DNA of 64,000 bases from Photobacterium aphoticum. Its GTDB lineage: Bacteria > Pseudomonadota > Gammaproteobacteria > Enterobacterales > Vibrionaceae. The position numbers were made by a program, and so were the translations under genes. Of this stretch, positions 28,558-37,277 are shown piece by piece. The notes beneath the pieces are model-generated. The model was not told the origin of the DNA. It was given only the letters and a program-made list of their open reading frames with translations, and searched no databases. Location of the stretch: assembly GCF_001029435.1 (NCBI RefSeq), contig NZ_LDOV01000025.1, positions 186,001 to 250,000 on the forward strand, written 5' to 3'. Each line of letters begins with the position of its first letter. The first letter of the stretch is position 1.

Positions 28558-30561
28558 GTGAAAATTTCATTAGCGGGTAACCCCAATAGTGGTAAAACGA
28601 CCCTCTTTAATGCACTCACGGGCAAATTGGAGCGCGTGGGCAACTGGGCCGGTGTAACGATCAGCAAGAAAGAAGCCCCGCTGAAAAAAGAACTGAGCAG
28701 TAAGCATGGCGATATCACGGTGGTGGACTTGCCGGGTGCCTACTCCATGTCGCCGTTTACGTTGGAAGAAACCATTACGCGCGACTACGTGAAGCGTGAA
28801 AATCCCGACGTGATTGTGAACGTTGTGGATGGGACAAACCTAAATCGAAGCCTCTTTTTTACCACGCAACTTTTAGAGTTAGGTATCCCTGTTGTTGTCG
28901 CGCTGAATAAGTGTGACCTGAATAAAAGCAAAAAGCTGAGTGTTGATGCCGCACAACTGAGTCAGTTGTTAGGCTGTCCGGTGGTGGAGACCATTGCCGC
29001 TGACGCACGTACCGATGCGCTTGCGCAGTTGGTAGACAAAGCGGTTGCCATGAAAGGCCAGCCGCAAACGGCACCTTTCACCCAGCAGTACAACGACGTT
29101 AAAGATGCAGAAGCCTTGCAGGCGTTTGATGCTGAGCGTTTTGCCTTTGTGAAAACACTGGTTGCGAAGATTGAAACCCGTCAGGTAAGCAGCACGGAAA
29201 CAACTATTCACGATAAAGTGGATAGCGTGTTGGCACACAAATGGTTTGGTTTGCCAATTTTTGCCCTGATCATGTGGGGCGTGTTCTCGATTTCACAGAC
29301 CCATGTTGGGCCGCTATTCGCGGATACCCTGGTTGGCTGGATTGATAACTTCTATGCCATGGTACAAGGCGCAATGGGTGACGATGTGTCACCGCTACTG
29401 AGCGCGTTGCTACTGGACGGTATCATTGGTGGTGTGGGCGCGGTGGTTGGCTTCCTGCCATTGATCATGGTGTTGTTCTTCCTACTGGCTCTGCTTGAAG
29501 ACAGTGGTTATATGGCACGTGTTGCCATCATTATGGATCGCTTCTTTAAGAAGGTCGGCTTGTCTGGTAAATCCATCATTCCAATGATCATTGGTACAGG
29601 TTGTGCGATTCCGGGCATCATGGCGACGCGTACCATTCAAAATGAGCGCCAGCGCCGTACTACCGCGATGCTGACACCGTTCATGCCATGTGGTGCAAAA
29701 CTGCCGGTTATCGCTCTGTTTGCCGGTGTTTTCTTCCAAGATGCGGCATGGGTGGGCACCAGTATGTATTTTGCCGGTATCGGTTTGATCATTCTGGGCG
29801 CGCTACTGATTGTGCGTATTACCGGTGAGAAGAGTACCCGTTCTTTCTTTATTCTTGAGCTACCAGAATACCGTGTACCGAGCCTGAAGCTGGCGCTGAA
29901 CTCAACGTGGTCACGTGGTAAAGCGTTCGTGATTAAAGCCGGTACCATCATCTTGCTGTGTAATGCCGCAGTACAAATCATGCAGACGTTCACCTGGCAG
30001 TTTGACATTGTGGCTGAAGGCGCAGAAAGCACCAGTATCCTTGCTGGCCTAGCGTCTCCGTTTGCTTTCGTACTGATCCCTCTGGGCTTTGGTGTATGGC
30101 AGTTGGCGGCAGCGGCAATCACCGGCTTTATCGCCAAAGAAAACGTGGTCGGTACACTGGCAGTGGTTTACGGCATCACTAACTTTATCGACACCGAAGA
30201 GTTGGCGTTGGTATCAGGCAGTGCAGACGTTGCAACCGTGATGGGACTGTCTTCCGTGGCGGCGCTGGCTTACTTGGTGTTTAACTTGTTTACACCACCG
30301 TGTTTTGCCGCAATCGGTGCAATGAACGCAGAGTTAGAGAACAAGAAGTGGTTGTTGGGCGGTATTAGCTTGCAACTAGGTATTGCTTACGTGTGTGCAT
30401 TTACGATTTACCAAGTGGGCACGTTCGCGACAACGGGTGCGGTCGGCACGGGCTTCATTTATGGTCTGGTTGTGTGTCTGGCATTGATTGGCTTCCTGTT
30501 CACTTTGCTGAAGAAAGGTGCGGTGAAAGAGCAACAGAAACTAGATTTAAGCCTACAGTAA
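28558..30561 (+). CDS. feoB: Ferrous iron transporter FeoB
   Basis: Inner-membrane Fe(II) transporter of about 667 residues with an N-terminal GTPase (G1 GNPNSGKTT, G3 DLPGAYS, G4 NKCD) and a membrane domain with two Gate motifs (MARVAIIMDRFFKKVGLSGKS; conserved MPCGAKLPV). I choose GTG 28558, because GGAGA (28546-28550) is 7 bp upstream and the G1 motif then starts at residue 7 as in other FeoBs. The frame is open back to an ATG at 28438, but those 40 residues do not resemble FeoB. It is shorter than typical enteric FeoB (about 770) and looks like the Firmicutes/Bacteroidetes-associated type. Confidence 0.93.
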   Translation: MKISLAGNPNSGKTTLFNALTGKLERVGNWAGVTISKKEAPLKKELSSKHGDITVVDLPGAYSMSPFTLEETITRDYVKRENPDVIVNVVDGTNLNRSLFFTTQLLELGIPVVVALNKCDLNKSKKLSVDAAQLSQLLGCPVVETIAADARTDALAQLVDKAVAMKGQPQTAPFTQQYNDVKDAEALQAFDAERFAFVKTLVAKIETRQVSSTETTIHDKVDSVLAHKWFGLPIFALIMWGVFSISQTHVGPLFADTLVGWIDNFYAMVQGAMGDDVSPLLSALLLDGIIGGVGAVVGFLPLIMVLFFLLALLEDSGYMARVAIIMDRFFKKVGLSGKSIIPMIIGTGCAIPGIMATRTIQNERQRRTTAMLTPFMPCGAKLPVIALFAGVFFQDAAWVGTSMYFAGIGLIILGALLIVRITGEKSTRSFFILELPEYRVPSLKLALNSTWSRGKAFVIKAGTIILLCNAAVQIMQTFTWQFDIVAEGAESTSILAGLASPFAFVLIPLGFGVWQLAAAAITGFIAKENVVGTLAVVYGITNFIDTEELALVSGSADVATVMGLSSVAALAYLVFNLFTPPCFAAIGAMNAELENKKWLLGGISLQLGIAYVCAFTIYQVGTFATTGAVGTGFIYGLVVCLALIGFLFTLLKKGAVKEQQKLDLSLQ

Positions 30562-30570
30562 GGAGCGAAT

Positions 30571-30714
30571 ATGGCGGATATACTTGTATCGCTGTGTATA
30601 CTGATTATTTTCGCGTTAGCGATCGCCAAGTTGGTCGTGATGAAACGCAAAGGTGGGGCATGCGCGGGTTGTTCGCAAAGTAGCGGTTGTTCTTCAAAGA
30701 AGAATAAGTGCTAA
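30571..30714 (+). CDS. FeoB-associated Cys-rich membrane protein
   Basis: A 47-residue peptide with one membrane helix (about 4-24), a short basic segment and a Cys-rich tail (ACAGC, SGCSS, KKNKC). It matches the FeoB_associated family in size and layout. The ATG follows AGGAG, 9 bp after the feoB stop. It stands where FeoC stands in enterics; its role (metal handling or FeoB partner) is inferred from context. Confidence 0.88.
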   Translation: MADILVSLCILIIFALAIAKLVVMKRKGGACAGCSQSSGCSSKKNKC

Positions 30715-30730
30715 CCTCATCTTACTTTCC

Positions 30731-30815
30731 AACGCGGGCCTCATGGTCCGCGTTTTTATTTTTAGTCTTATTATGATCTCAGTGCCCAATGGTTTATGCC
30801 GTTGGGCTTTTTTGT
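30731..30815 (+). terminator. Terminators after the feo operon
   Basis: AACGCGG-GCC-TCAT-GGT-CCGCGTT with a T-run (30731-30757) is followed by a second GCCCAA / TTGGGC hairpin with a T-run (30784-30815). Confidence 0.85.
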
Positions 30816-31257
30816 TTTTTAAGGGGAGTTGGGGGATTGCTTTCTTTGATGGCGCTCTTTGATTGTTCGCTTTTTAACCGGAAAAGCGGCGTGTTTGCGA
30901 GGGGAAAATGTTTTTTGTCATGTTGACTGAGGTGCAATAGGTACCGATTACCCGCTAAAAAGGAGAAAAAAGAGGGTTGGTGGTATTGCATCATTATTCA
31001 ATGGTGCGTCATTCATTTCGGTCAGCGATTGCGTGCTGGTGGGGAAATGTCGTTTTTACGAGCAGCTGTGTGCATGGATTTTTATTAGAACGTTGATGAC
31101 TATTTATTGGTTTTTGGAATACTTTGCGTTTTCGTTATCGCTCAAAATAGTAAACCTATTGTTCGTTTCTGGTGATAGCCAGAAAAATTAACGAGGCTTA
31201 CTATCGAGTCAGTGAATAAATAAAGCCAAAAATCAGTATTCAAAATGGAGATGTAGT
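30816..31257. other. Intergenic region without a recognisable gene
   Basis: About 440 bp between the feo terminators and the stress protein gene. I see no supported gene, RNA or operator in it; GGAGATG just before 31258 is the ribosome binding site of the next gene. Confidence 0.5.
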
Positions 31258-31764
31258 ATGAAAGACCAAGAAAAAATCATCACCGTCGTTAATACACACG
31301 CTGAAGCGGAAGCGGTGATTAAAACACTACAAAATGCTCAATTCGATGTGTCAAATATCTCAATTTTGGGTAAAGGCTACCACAGTGAAGAAAACGTGGC
31401 TGGTTTCTATAATACCGGCGATCGCGTAAAAACCTGGGGGACAACAGGCGCACTTTGGGGCGGTCTGTGGGGTGCATTGTTTGGTGCCGGTATGTTCTGG
31501 CTACCAGGTGTGGGCGCGTTAATGGTTGCAGGTCCAATCGTTTCTACCGTTGTGGGTGCGATTGAAGGTGCAGTTGTAACAGGCGGCCTAGGTGCAGTCG
31601 GTGGCGCACTGGCGAGCATCGGTATTCCAAAAGACAGCATCGTGAAATACAACGCCGCGATTAAAGCAGATAAGTACCTGGTAATTGTTCACGGTGATGC
31701 AGAAGCGATGGTAAAAGCCAAAGCGATCCTTGCTGATCACGAACTTGAGCATTTGACAGCGTAA
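31258..31764 (+). CDS. General stress protein-like (YflT/DUF1269-type) with Gly-rich core
   Basis: A 168-residue protein with an N-terminal alpha/beta segment (ITVVNTHAEAEAVIKTLQ, ISILGKGYH), a central Gly/Ala-rich hydrophobic stretch (about 60-120) that could form two membrane-inserted hairpins, and a C-terminal YLVIVHGDAEAMVKAKAIL segment. This layout is seen in proteins annotated as general stress or DUF1269-like. Function is not known. It is a single-gene unit, with a terminator some 130 bp downstream. Confidence 0.65.
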   Translation: MKDQEKIITVVNTHAEAEAVIKTLQNAQFDVSNISILGKGYHSEENVAGFYNTGDRVKTWGTTGALWGGLWGALFGAGMFWLPGVGALMVAGPIVSTVVGAIEGAVVTGGLGAVGGALASIGIPKDSIVKYNAAIKADKYLVIVHGDAEAMVKAKAILADHELEHLTA

Positions 31765-31897
31765 ATATTGTCACTCTGTTTAGCCATCAATAGTTAAATG
31801 AAAAAAGAAAAGGGGCAGGCGTCTTCTCTCAACAGCGCTTGTCTCTTTTCGACTTACGTTTTCATCAAAATCTGCCTGTTCTTTCTCTAATTAAAAG

Positions 31898-31919
31898 CCG
31901 ACGTCATGTCGGTTTTTTT
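31898..31919 (+). terminator. Terminator downstream of the stress protein gene
   Basis: CCGAC-GTCAT-GTCGG hairpin followed by seven T. Confidence 0.75.
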
Positions 31920-32149
31920 GTGTCTTTTATTTAGGGAATGATGCCAGCGCATTGAATAAATAGTTTGGAGCGCACAACACAAAATCACAATATATAAGGT
32001 GCATCGTTCTAATTGGGTTCTATTCTATCGGCTTCTGTTTTTGGCTGAGATACCGTAGTACATAATATGTGTATTACCAGCTGGATGAAGTAGAGCGTAG
32101 ATTTGTTCCTTCATCCTCACCAAAGCTATTTTGGAAGAGATAAGAATCA

Positions 32150-32614
32150 ATGAAAGGGAAGATAATTCGTTGGGTCGATGATAGGGGATTTGGATTCATT
32201 AAGTCTCAATCATTGCATGGTGATGTGTTTGCACATGTATCAAAGTTTCAGCCGGGTTACCGTCGTCCCATTGTGGGTGATGAGGTTGAATTTCAGTTGG
32301 ATTATCGCGCTCATAAATTGAGTGCTTCACATGTGCAATTGATTGGGGTGGAACCGTTAAAATCTCATCCACTGAATACACTTCTTTCCATACTGTTTCT
32401 TGGCGCTATTGTCGCGGGTCTCTATTTCTTTGTCATTGAGCCGGAGTTGCATCCTGCATATAGAGACATGGGTTTCAGCTGCCAAGGTAAAACATACTGT
32501 AGCCAAATGACTTCATGTGATGAAGCTAAGTTTTATTTAGCAACTTGTCCTAATGTGAAGATAGATGGTGATCGGGATGGAATCCCATGTGAAAGACAAT
32601 TTTGCGGTTGGTAG
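32150..32614 (+). CDS. Cold-shock domain, membrane helix and excalibur domain protein
   Basis: A 154-residue three-part protein. Residues 1-66 form a cold-shock domain with RNP-1-like GFGFIK and RNP-2-like VFAHVS. Residues about 76-100 are a membrane helix. Residues 112-154 form an excalibur domain with the calcium-binding DGDRDGIPCE motif and six Cys in total in the tail. It should place a nucleic acid-binding head in the cytoplasm and a Ca-binding tail in the periplasm. Function unknown. The ATG follows GAAGAGATAAG. Confidence 0.85.
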   Translation: MKGKIIRWVDDRGFGFIKSQSLHGDVFAHVSKFQPGYRRPIVGDEVEFQLDYRAHKLSASHVQLIGVEPLKSHPLNTLLSILFLGAIVAGLYFFVIEPELHPAYRDMGFSCQGKTYCSQMTSCDEAKFYLATCPNVKIDGDRDGIPCERQFCGW

Positions 32615-32662
32615 TATTACTAAATTTGAACGGATTAAAATAGTGAGCAGGTGAGTAATCAT

Positions 32663-32693
32663 AAAAAACGAGGCCAACAAACGTTGGCCTCGT
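32663..32693 (-). terminator. Terminator of the EamA-UxaA unit (minus strand)
   Basis: ACGAGGCCAAC / GTTGGCCTCGT stem; the T-run is on the minus strand (A-run at 32663-32668 on plus), so it acts on the leftward operon. Confidence 0.85.
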
Positions 32694-32755
32694 GGTATCG
32701 AATTGTGGAGCTATTCGATAGGCTACCTGTCAGGATACAGACAGCGTAGGGGGGA

Positions 32756-33724
32756 TTACGCAGCAGCGGCTTCTGCCACTGGCTTTTTCTTCATCAGCTT
32801 GTCGCCGCCGGTGTAGATACACAGTGCGATAACCACGGTAACAACGCCCGCCAGCTTTTGAAGTGTAATGGTTTCACCCAGCAGGAAGTACGCCACGATC
32901 ATTGCGAACAGTGGTAGTACGTTCAGTGCCATCGTCGTGATAACCGCATCTTGTGTCTTCAGTGTTGCCAGTTCCCATACGGCGTAAGCGAAACCAGAAC
33001 ATAGCAGGCCAAGCGCCAGGATGCTGCCTAGGTGCTTGCCGTTCTCAACCAGTACGGTTGCCGAGCTGAAGTCTGCACCGGTGAAGATACCCAGGATAAG
33101 CAGTGCCACCGTCGCAGAAGCAAACTGGTAGAAGCTGCTTGAGTACAGATCGTAACGCGAGTTCAGATCCGAACCGAATTTACCCAGAATGTAGTTGTAA
33201 GTTACAAAGCCCAGTACACCACACAGTGCGAACAGGTGACCCAGGTTCAGACCCTGAATTTTGTTCGATGGGTCGTAAGCGATAACGGCTGCACCGATCA
33301 GTGACAACACCACCGCGAACACTTTAGGGGCTGTTGGCTTGATTTTGTCGATAACAAAAACCGCTGCCATGGTCAGGAACGGCGCCATACCATTGATTAC
33401 GCCGATTTCACCGGAAGAGGTGTACTCGTAAGCCAAAATGGTGAAGTAGAAAAATACCGCCTGTGCAGAGATACCGGCTGCCATCAGCAGGATGGCGTCT
33501 TTCTTGCTCTGGATTTTCTTCAGGGTGTGTTTTTTCGAGAACATAAACACGGCCACGAAACACAGGGTGGCAATCGCGTAACGGGCGATAGCCAGTACCA
33601 CGGGATCCAGTTTACCTGCCAGTACACCGCCCAGAGGGAATGATGCCCCCCATAGGGCCGCACACACAAGCGCAAGGGTCAGACCCAGAGATTTATTTGG
33701 AGCTGTTTTACTCATTGTTTTCAT
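32756..33724 (-). CDS. EamA/DMT-superfamily transporter
   Basis: A 322-residue inner-membrane protein with ten predicted helices in two EamA repeats (ALWGASFPLGG near the start; YAVWELATLKTQDA in the second half). DMT carriers export or import small metabolites. It is the last gene of a three-gene minus-strand unit with the split dehydratase, so its substrate is probably that pathway's hydroxy acid or a product; this is inference. The start may be ATG 33724 or 33715. Confidence 0.82.
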   Translation of the reverse strand: MKTMSKTAPNKSLGLTLALVCAALWGASFPLGGVLAGKLDPVVLAIARYAIATLCFVAVFMFSKKHTLKKIQSKKDAILLMAAGISAQAVFFYFTILAYEYTSSGEIGVINGMAPFLTMAAVFVIDKIKPTAPKVFAVVLSLIGAAVIAYDPSNKIQGLNLGHLFALCGVLGFVTYNYILGKFGSDLNSRYDLYSSSFYQFASATVALLILGIFTGADFSSATVLVENGKHLGSILALGLLCSGFAYAVWELATLKTQDAVITTMALNVLPLFAMIVAYFLLGETITLQKLAGVVTVVIALCIYTGGDKLMKKKPVAEAAAA

Positions 33725-33768
33725 CTCAAAGAAAGGCGCTTACTCACGCCTTTGATAGGGAATGGTAT

Positions 33769-34944
33769 TTATTGCGGACAAATACCAATAACGTGTTCTA
33801 GACGCTGATCTTTCTGGTATAGCGACGCATAGGCGTAACCCACACCTTCCAGATTGGTTGTGCCACCGTTTGCCACGTTGAACACTTTCTCAACGATCTT
33901 GTTGGATACGTTATCGATGGTGTCTGTTGCATCCATGATGCCGCATGCATTGATGTCCATGTCTGCGGTGATCAGAGACGTATTACCTGATACACGGATC
34001 ACCGGCACGATAGAGTTGTTAAAGCCTGCAGCACCTGCGGTCCAAAGGATCAGCTGACAGCCCAGAGACGCAAAGTGCATCGCCGCGCCACCACATAGCA
34101 TGGTGGTTTCTGTCAGGTAGAAACCCGGCGTAGTGGGTTTTTCGCGGTGAAGGTGGTTAATGCGCAGACAGTCCTGAATTGGACGGGTACCGGTCTTGTG
34201 CATCGCACCTTGTGATTTTTCATCGATTGTTGTCAGGCCGCCTACGCTGTTACCGATAGACATGGTTTCCGTGCCTTCGATCACGTGCCAGCGTTTGAGA
34301 TCTTCCGCGATCAAACGTTCGATCTTCTCACCCACTTCAGGGGTCACAGAGCGTGCTTTTAGGATCTCTTCACAACCCAGTAGCTCAAGCAGCTCGCCCG
34401 CCATGGTGGTTGCGCCAAGGTCGATCAGCTTGTCAGACGCAGCACCTACAGATGGGTTAGAGGCCAAGCCGCTTGACGTATCTGAACCGCCACACTTAAT
34501 ACCGATGCGCAGGGCAGAAACCGGTGCATCCACACGCTCTACGCTATCGGCGTAGGCTTTCAATTCTTTCGCCAGTTCAATACCGTCTTTGATGGTTTCA
34601 ACGGTCCCTTTGTTTTTGATCACTGTCAGGGCGTGAACCGGGATGCCTTCTTTACGTACTGGTTCAGCGATCATTTGCGGGTCAATAGAACCACAACCCA
34701 TCGCGATCACCAAGACACCGGCGATATTTGGGTTCGTTGCCGTGTGAATGATGGTATCGATCATCTCTTCGTTACCGCCATACATACAGGTGTAGTGGTT
34801 GGTCACGACAACAGAATCATCAATCTCTTTGCTGATGTTACGTGCGATACCTTCACAGCACTCATCGATCGCCACAATCATGACGTTGTTACGAATACCA
34901 AACGTGCCGTTTGGACGTGGGTAGCCTTTAAATGTTGCGGTCAT
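33769..34944 (-). CDS. UxaA-family dehydratase/lyase, large subunit
   Basis: A 391-residue protein covering the C-terminal catalytic part of the altronate/galactarate dehydratase (UxaA/GarD) family. The start YPRPNGTFGIRN, the CGGSDTSSGLASNP motif and the AAGFNNSIVPVIRVSGN block are typical. The SAF domain is encoded as a separate small subunit (next entry), as in (R)-sulfolactate sulfo-lyase SuyAB and some altronate dehydratases. Cys in GCGS, KCGG and MLCGG may bind iron. The actual substrate is not evident. Confidence 0.8.
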   Translation of the reverse strand: MTATFKGYPRPNGTFGIRNNVMIVAIDECCEGIARNISKEIDDSVVVTNHYTCMYGGNEEMIDTIIHTATNPNIAGVLVIAMGCGSIDPQMIAEPVRKEGIPVHALTVIKNKGTVETIKDGIELAKELKAYADSVERVDAPVSALRIGIKCGGSDTSSGLASNPSVGAASDKLIDLGATTMAGELLELLGCEEILKARSVTPEVGEKIERLIAEDLKRWHVIEGTETMSIGNSVGGLTTIDEKSQGAMHKTGTRPIQDCLRINHLHREKPTTPGFYLTETTMLCGGAAMHFASLGCQLILWTAGAAGFNNSIVPVIRVSGNTSLITADMDINACGIMDATDTIDNVSNKIVEKVFNVANGGTTNLEGVGYAYASLYQKDQRLEHVIGICPQ

Positions 34945-35273
34945 TATTGTTCGATCCCCATTTGTTTAATGATTTCTTCGATGATGGATTCTGGAATGTC
35001 CAGACGTTCGCTGCGTACGTTCTGCACGTGAACAAGCTGACCAAGTGGGATTTCAACAATCGACTTACCAATTGAGTGACCGCATTTCAAAATATGTTCA
35101 TCGTTTGCAATGTCACAAAGTGCGATTTTGTTACCGAAAGTGATTTTCTGCAGTGCTTTGATCTCTGCAATCACTTCGTTGTCGGCAGAGATGATTTCAA
35201 CGAATTCGTTTTTTGCTACGTCACCAAGTAGCGTCGCTACATTGTCCGTAGGAGAAAGTTTTATTGCTTTCAT
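34944..35273 (-). CDS. UxaA-family dehydratase/lyase, SAF-domain small subunit
   Basis: A 109-residue SAF-fold protein (ADNEVIAEIKALQKITFGNKIALCDI; GHSIGKSIVEIPLGQLVHVQNV) matching the N-terminal domain of UxaA and the SuyA subunit. Its last base overlaps the start of the large subunit gene (34944), so the two are coupled and should form one enzyme. It is first in the unit. Confidence 0.82.
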   Translation of the reverse strand: MKAIKLSPTDNVATLLGDVAKNEFVEIISADNEVIAEIKALQKITFGNKIALCDIANDEHILKCGHSIGKSIVEIPLGQLVHVQNVRSERLDIPESIIEEIIKQMGIEQ

Positions 35274-35301
35274 TGTTTACTTCCGTAGTGTTGATTGTCT
35301 C

Positions 35302-35314
35302 ATTGTCGGACAAT
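35302..35314. promoter_or_regulatory. Perfect palindrome in the divergent control region
   Basis: ATTGTC-G-GACAAT, with another ATTGTC half-site at 35294-35299. It lies 29 bp upstream of the SAF-subunit gene, in the 440-bp gap to the divergent amidohydrolase. The form suggests a GntR/FadR-type operator, but no regulator gene is nearby. The rest of 35274-35713 shows no gene. Confidence 0.5.
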
Positions 35315-35713
35315 CGGCATTATACAGTCGAACAGTATGCAGAATATGATTGGCGTCACAAGTTTGTGTTATGCCTTCAAACTATTTTCCTGAAATTCAC
35401 TTTTTTTCTTGGGATGTAAAATTTATAGAGAGGGAATTGTGGTGGCTCTGTTTTGATTTTGCAGGCGAAATGCTGCTTGTTTGAGGGTTTTGTGTAGCAC
35501 TTTGCAAGCTGTTGCCTATACGGTGAGAAAGGGAGAGGCTGACAAGAAAGTGGCGTTAATAAGCAATGATAAAATTATCAAAGAGGATGGGGTGGATGAG
35601 AGCCGCTTCACCGAATTTTATCCGGTGATGACGTATGTTGAGGGCAAATTTCAGGCATGAGTGAGTGCATGCCTTACGGATAATCAATAAAGTACAAGGA
35701 ACAGACCCACAAC

Positions 35714-37114
35714 ATGCGTATTAACCAGCTTCAGTTTTTTGATCGCACTCTGCGCCGTTTTACCCCTCTTGAGCACATTGACGTTACGCCGCTGCCTCTT
35801 TCTGAACAGCAGACATCAGATATGTCGAATGTCACCTTAGACGGCGGCTACCTGATCCCGGCCTTGACTGACATTCATACCCACAGTGATTTCTATTTTG
35901 ATTCAGATACCGCCAACCAGTTTGCCAAAAACATGGGCGTGGCGGCGCAAGTGGGCGGATTGTGTGGTTTTCACGCCGTGTTTGATGAAACACAAGTGAC
36001 ACGGGAAGCCTTTGAAGAGTACGCCGCGTTTTTGGGGACCAAAGGGTCGATTTTCACCAGCTTTGATGCGCTGTTTGCCGCTGCTGAAAATGCTGACCGG
36101 GTGCATGCCCAGTTGTTGGGGCTGAACGCCTATCTGTTTTCGTATCCGGTGACGGAGCAGACGGATTTGGATTCGTATGTGGAGACGCTGGCCGGTGTGT
36201 TTGAGGCCTATCCGTTTGCCGGGATCAGCGTGGGCTTGGCTTACCACCCGCTGAAAACCCTGCCGGAAGCGGTATTCCAAACCTTGTTGCGTAAGCTGGT
36301 GGTGCGTATTCCGACAGTCTACAACTACCATATTCGCAACCAGAACGCGCAGGTGTTTGAGTCCCTCGAAGAAGTGTTTGCCTGTCACCGTGGGGCAAAA
36401 GCCCATTGCCATATCAGCCATTTGAAATTTGCCGGTGCGACCCATATCGGTCAGGTGGATGCCCGTTTTGCGCAGTTTCAGGCCTTAATGGCAGAGCAGG
36501 ATTTCCCCGTTACGTGGGATGTGTATCCGTTCAGTTTTGCTTGTACCACCCTGAGTCAGTTCCTACCGGAGAGTGATTCATGGAGTAAGATGACACAAGA
36601 TGAAGTGATCACGTACCTTGAGCAGAATCCGCCGTATGACTTTGCCAATGTGGTGATTGCTTGTCGTCTACCTGCTTACAACGGCCTTAAGTTGCATGAA
36701 ATCGCCGCCCAAAAAGGCTTGTCGGCAGAGCAAGCGTATTATGAGATCGTGTGTGAATTAGAAGGCATTGGCGCGTATTTCCGTCAGTTCTGCACCGATG
36801 ACGATTTGGCCGAGTTAGTCTTTGCTAACGATGCGATTATTGCCTCTGACAGTTTTGGCGTCGAGAACGTGCATCCACGCTGTACGCACACCTTCACCAA
36901 GGCACTCGCATGTGCGCATCAGCTGGGTGAGGCGGCTTTTACGGATATGGTATGCAAACTGGTGGAAGGGCCGCAGCGCGTTTTCCCGAATTTACCGGCC
37001 CCGAAGGCGTATCTGTATATCGCGTTTGATGAAACGGTTGAGGTGGCGCTGGGTAGCACTGAAGCGGATATTGATAAGAAGATCGTGCAGTGTACGTTGG
37101 TACACTTATCGTAA
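35714..37114 (+). CDS. Metal-dependent amidohydrolase, D-aminoacylase/dihydroorotase-like
   Basis: A 466-residue amidohydrolase-superfamily TIM barrel. The first metal pair is in TDIHTHSDFYF, a second set in NYHIRN and AHCHISHLKFAG, and the catalytic Asp in the late IIASDSFGVENVHP. The HISHLK form is typical of N-acyl-D-amino acid deacylases, which cleave N-acyl-D-amino acids. It is divergent from the split dehydratase unit, hinting at a linked pathway. No signal peptide, so cytoplasmic. Confidence 0.75.
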   Translation: MRINQLQFFDRTLRRFTPLEHIDVTPLPLSEQQTSDMSNVTLDGGYLIPALTDIHTHSDFYFDSDTANQFAKNMGVAAQVGGLCGFHAVFDETQVTREAFEEYAAFLGTKGSIFTSFDALFAAAENADRVHAQLLGLNAYLFSYPVTEQTDLDSYVETLAGVFEAYPFAGISVGLAYHPLKTLPEAVFQTLLRKLVVRIPTVYNYHIRNQNAQVFESLEEVFACHRGAKAHCHISHLKFAGATHIGQVDARFAQFQALMAEQDFPVTWDVYPFSFACTTLSQFLPESDSWSKMTQDEVITYLEQNPPYDFANVVIACRLPAYNGLKLHEIAAQKGLSAEQAYYEIVCELEGIGAYFRQFCTDDDLAELVFANDAIIASDSFGVENVHPRCTHTFTKALACAHQLGEAAFTDMVCKLVEGPQRVFPNLPAPKAYLYIAFDETVEVALGSTEADIDKKIVQCTLVHLS

Positions 37115-37183
37115 TGTGACAGCCATGATGTGACGGCCGTAATGTGACGGCCGTAATGTGACAGCCGTGATGTGGCAGTCACG
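37115..37183. repeat. 14-bp tandem repeat abutting the amidohydrolase stop
   Basis: About 4.9 copies of a 14-bp unit (TGTGACGGCCGTAA) with small changes start at the base after the stop codon. The stop codon and the base before it (GTAA, 37111-37114) match the last four bases of the unit, so the array seems to have expanded from the gene end. Confidence 0.9.
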
Positions 37184-37216
37184 TCGTTAGCTTTGGAATG
37201 GGAAAGCTGAAATGAA

Positions 37217-37250
37217 ACACCACCGCCGAGAAGGGCGGTGGTGTTGTTTT
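37217..37250 (+). terminator. Terminator after the amidohydrolase
   Basis: ACACCACCGCC-GAGAA-GGGCGGTGGTGTT stem followed by a T-rich run. Confidence 0.85.
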
Positions 37251-37277
37251 AGAGGGGGCTACTACGAGTTATGACAA

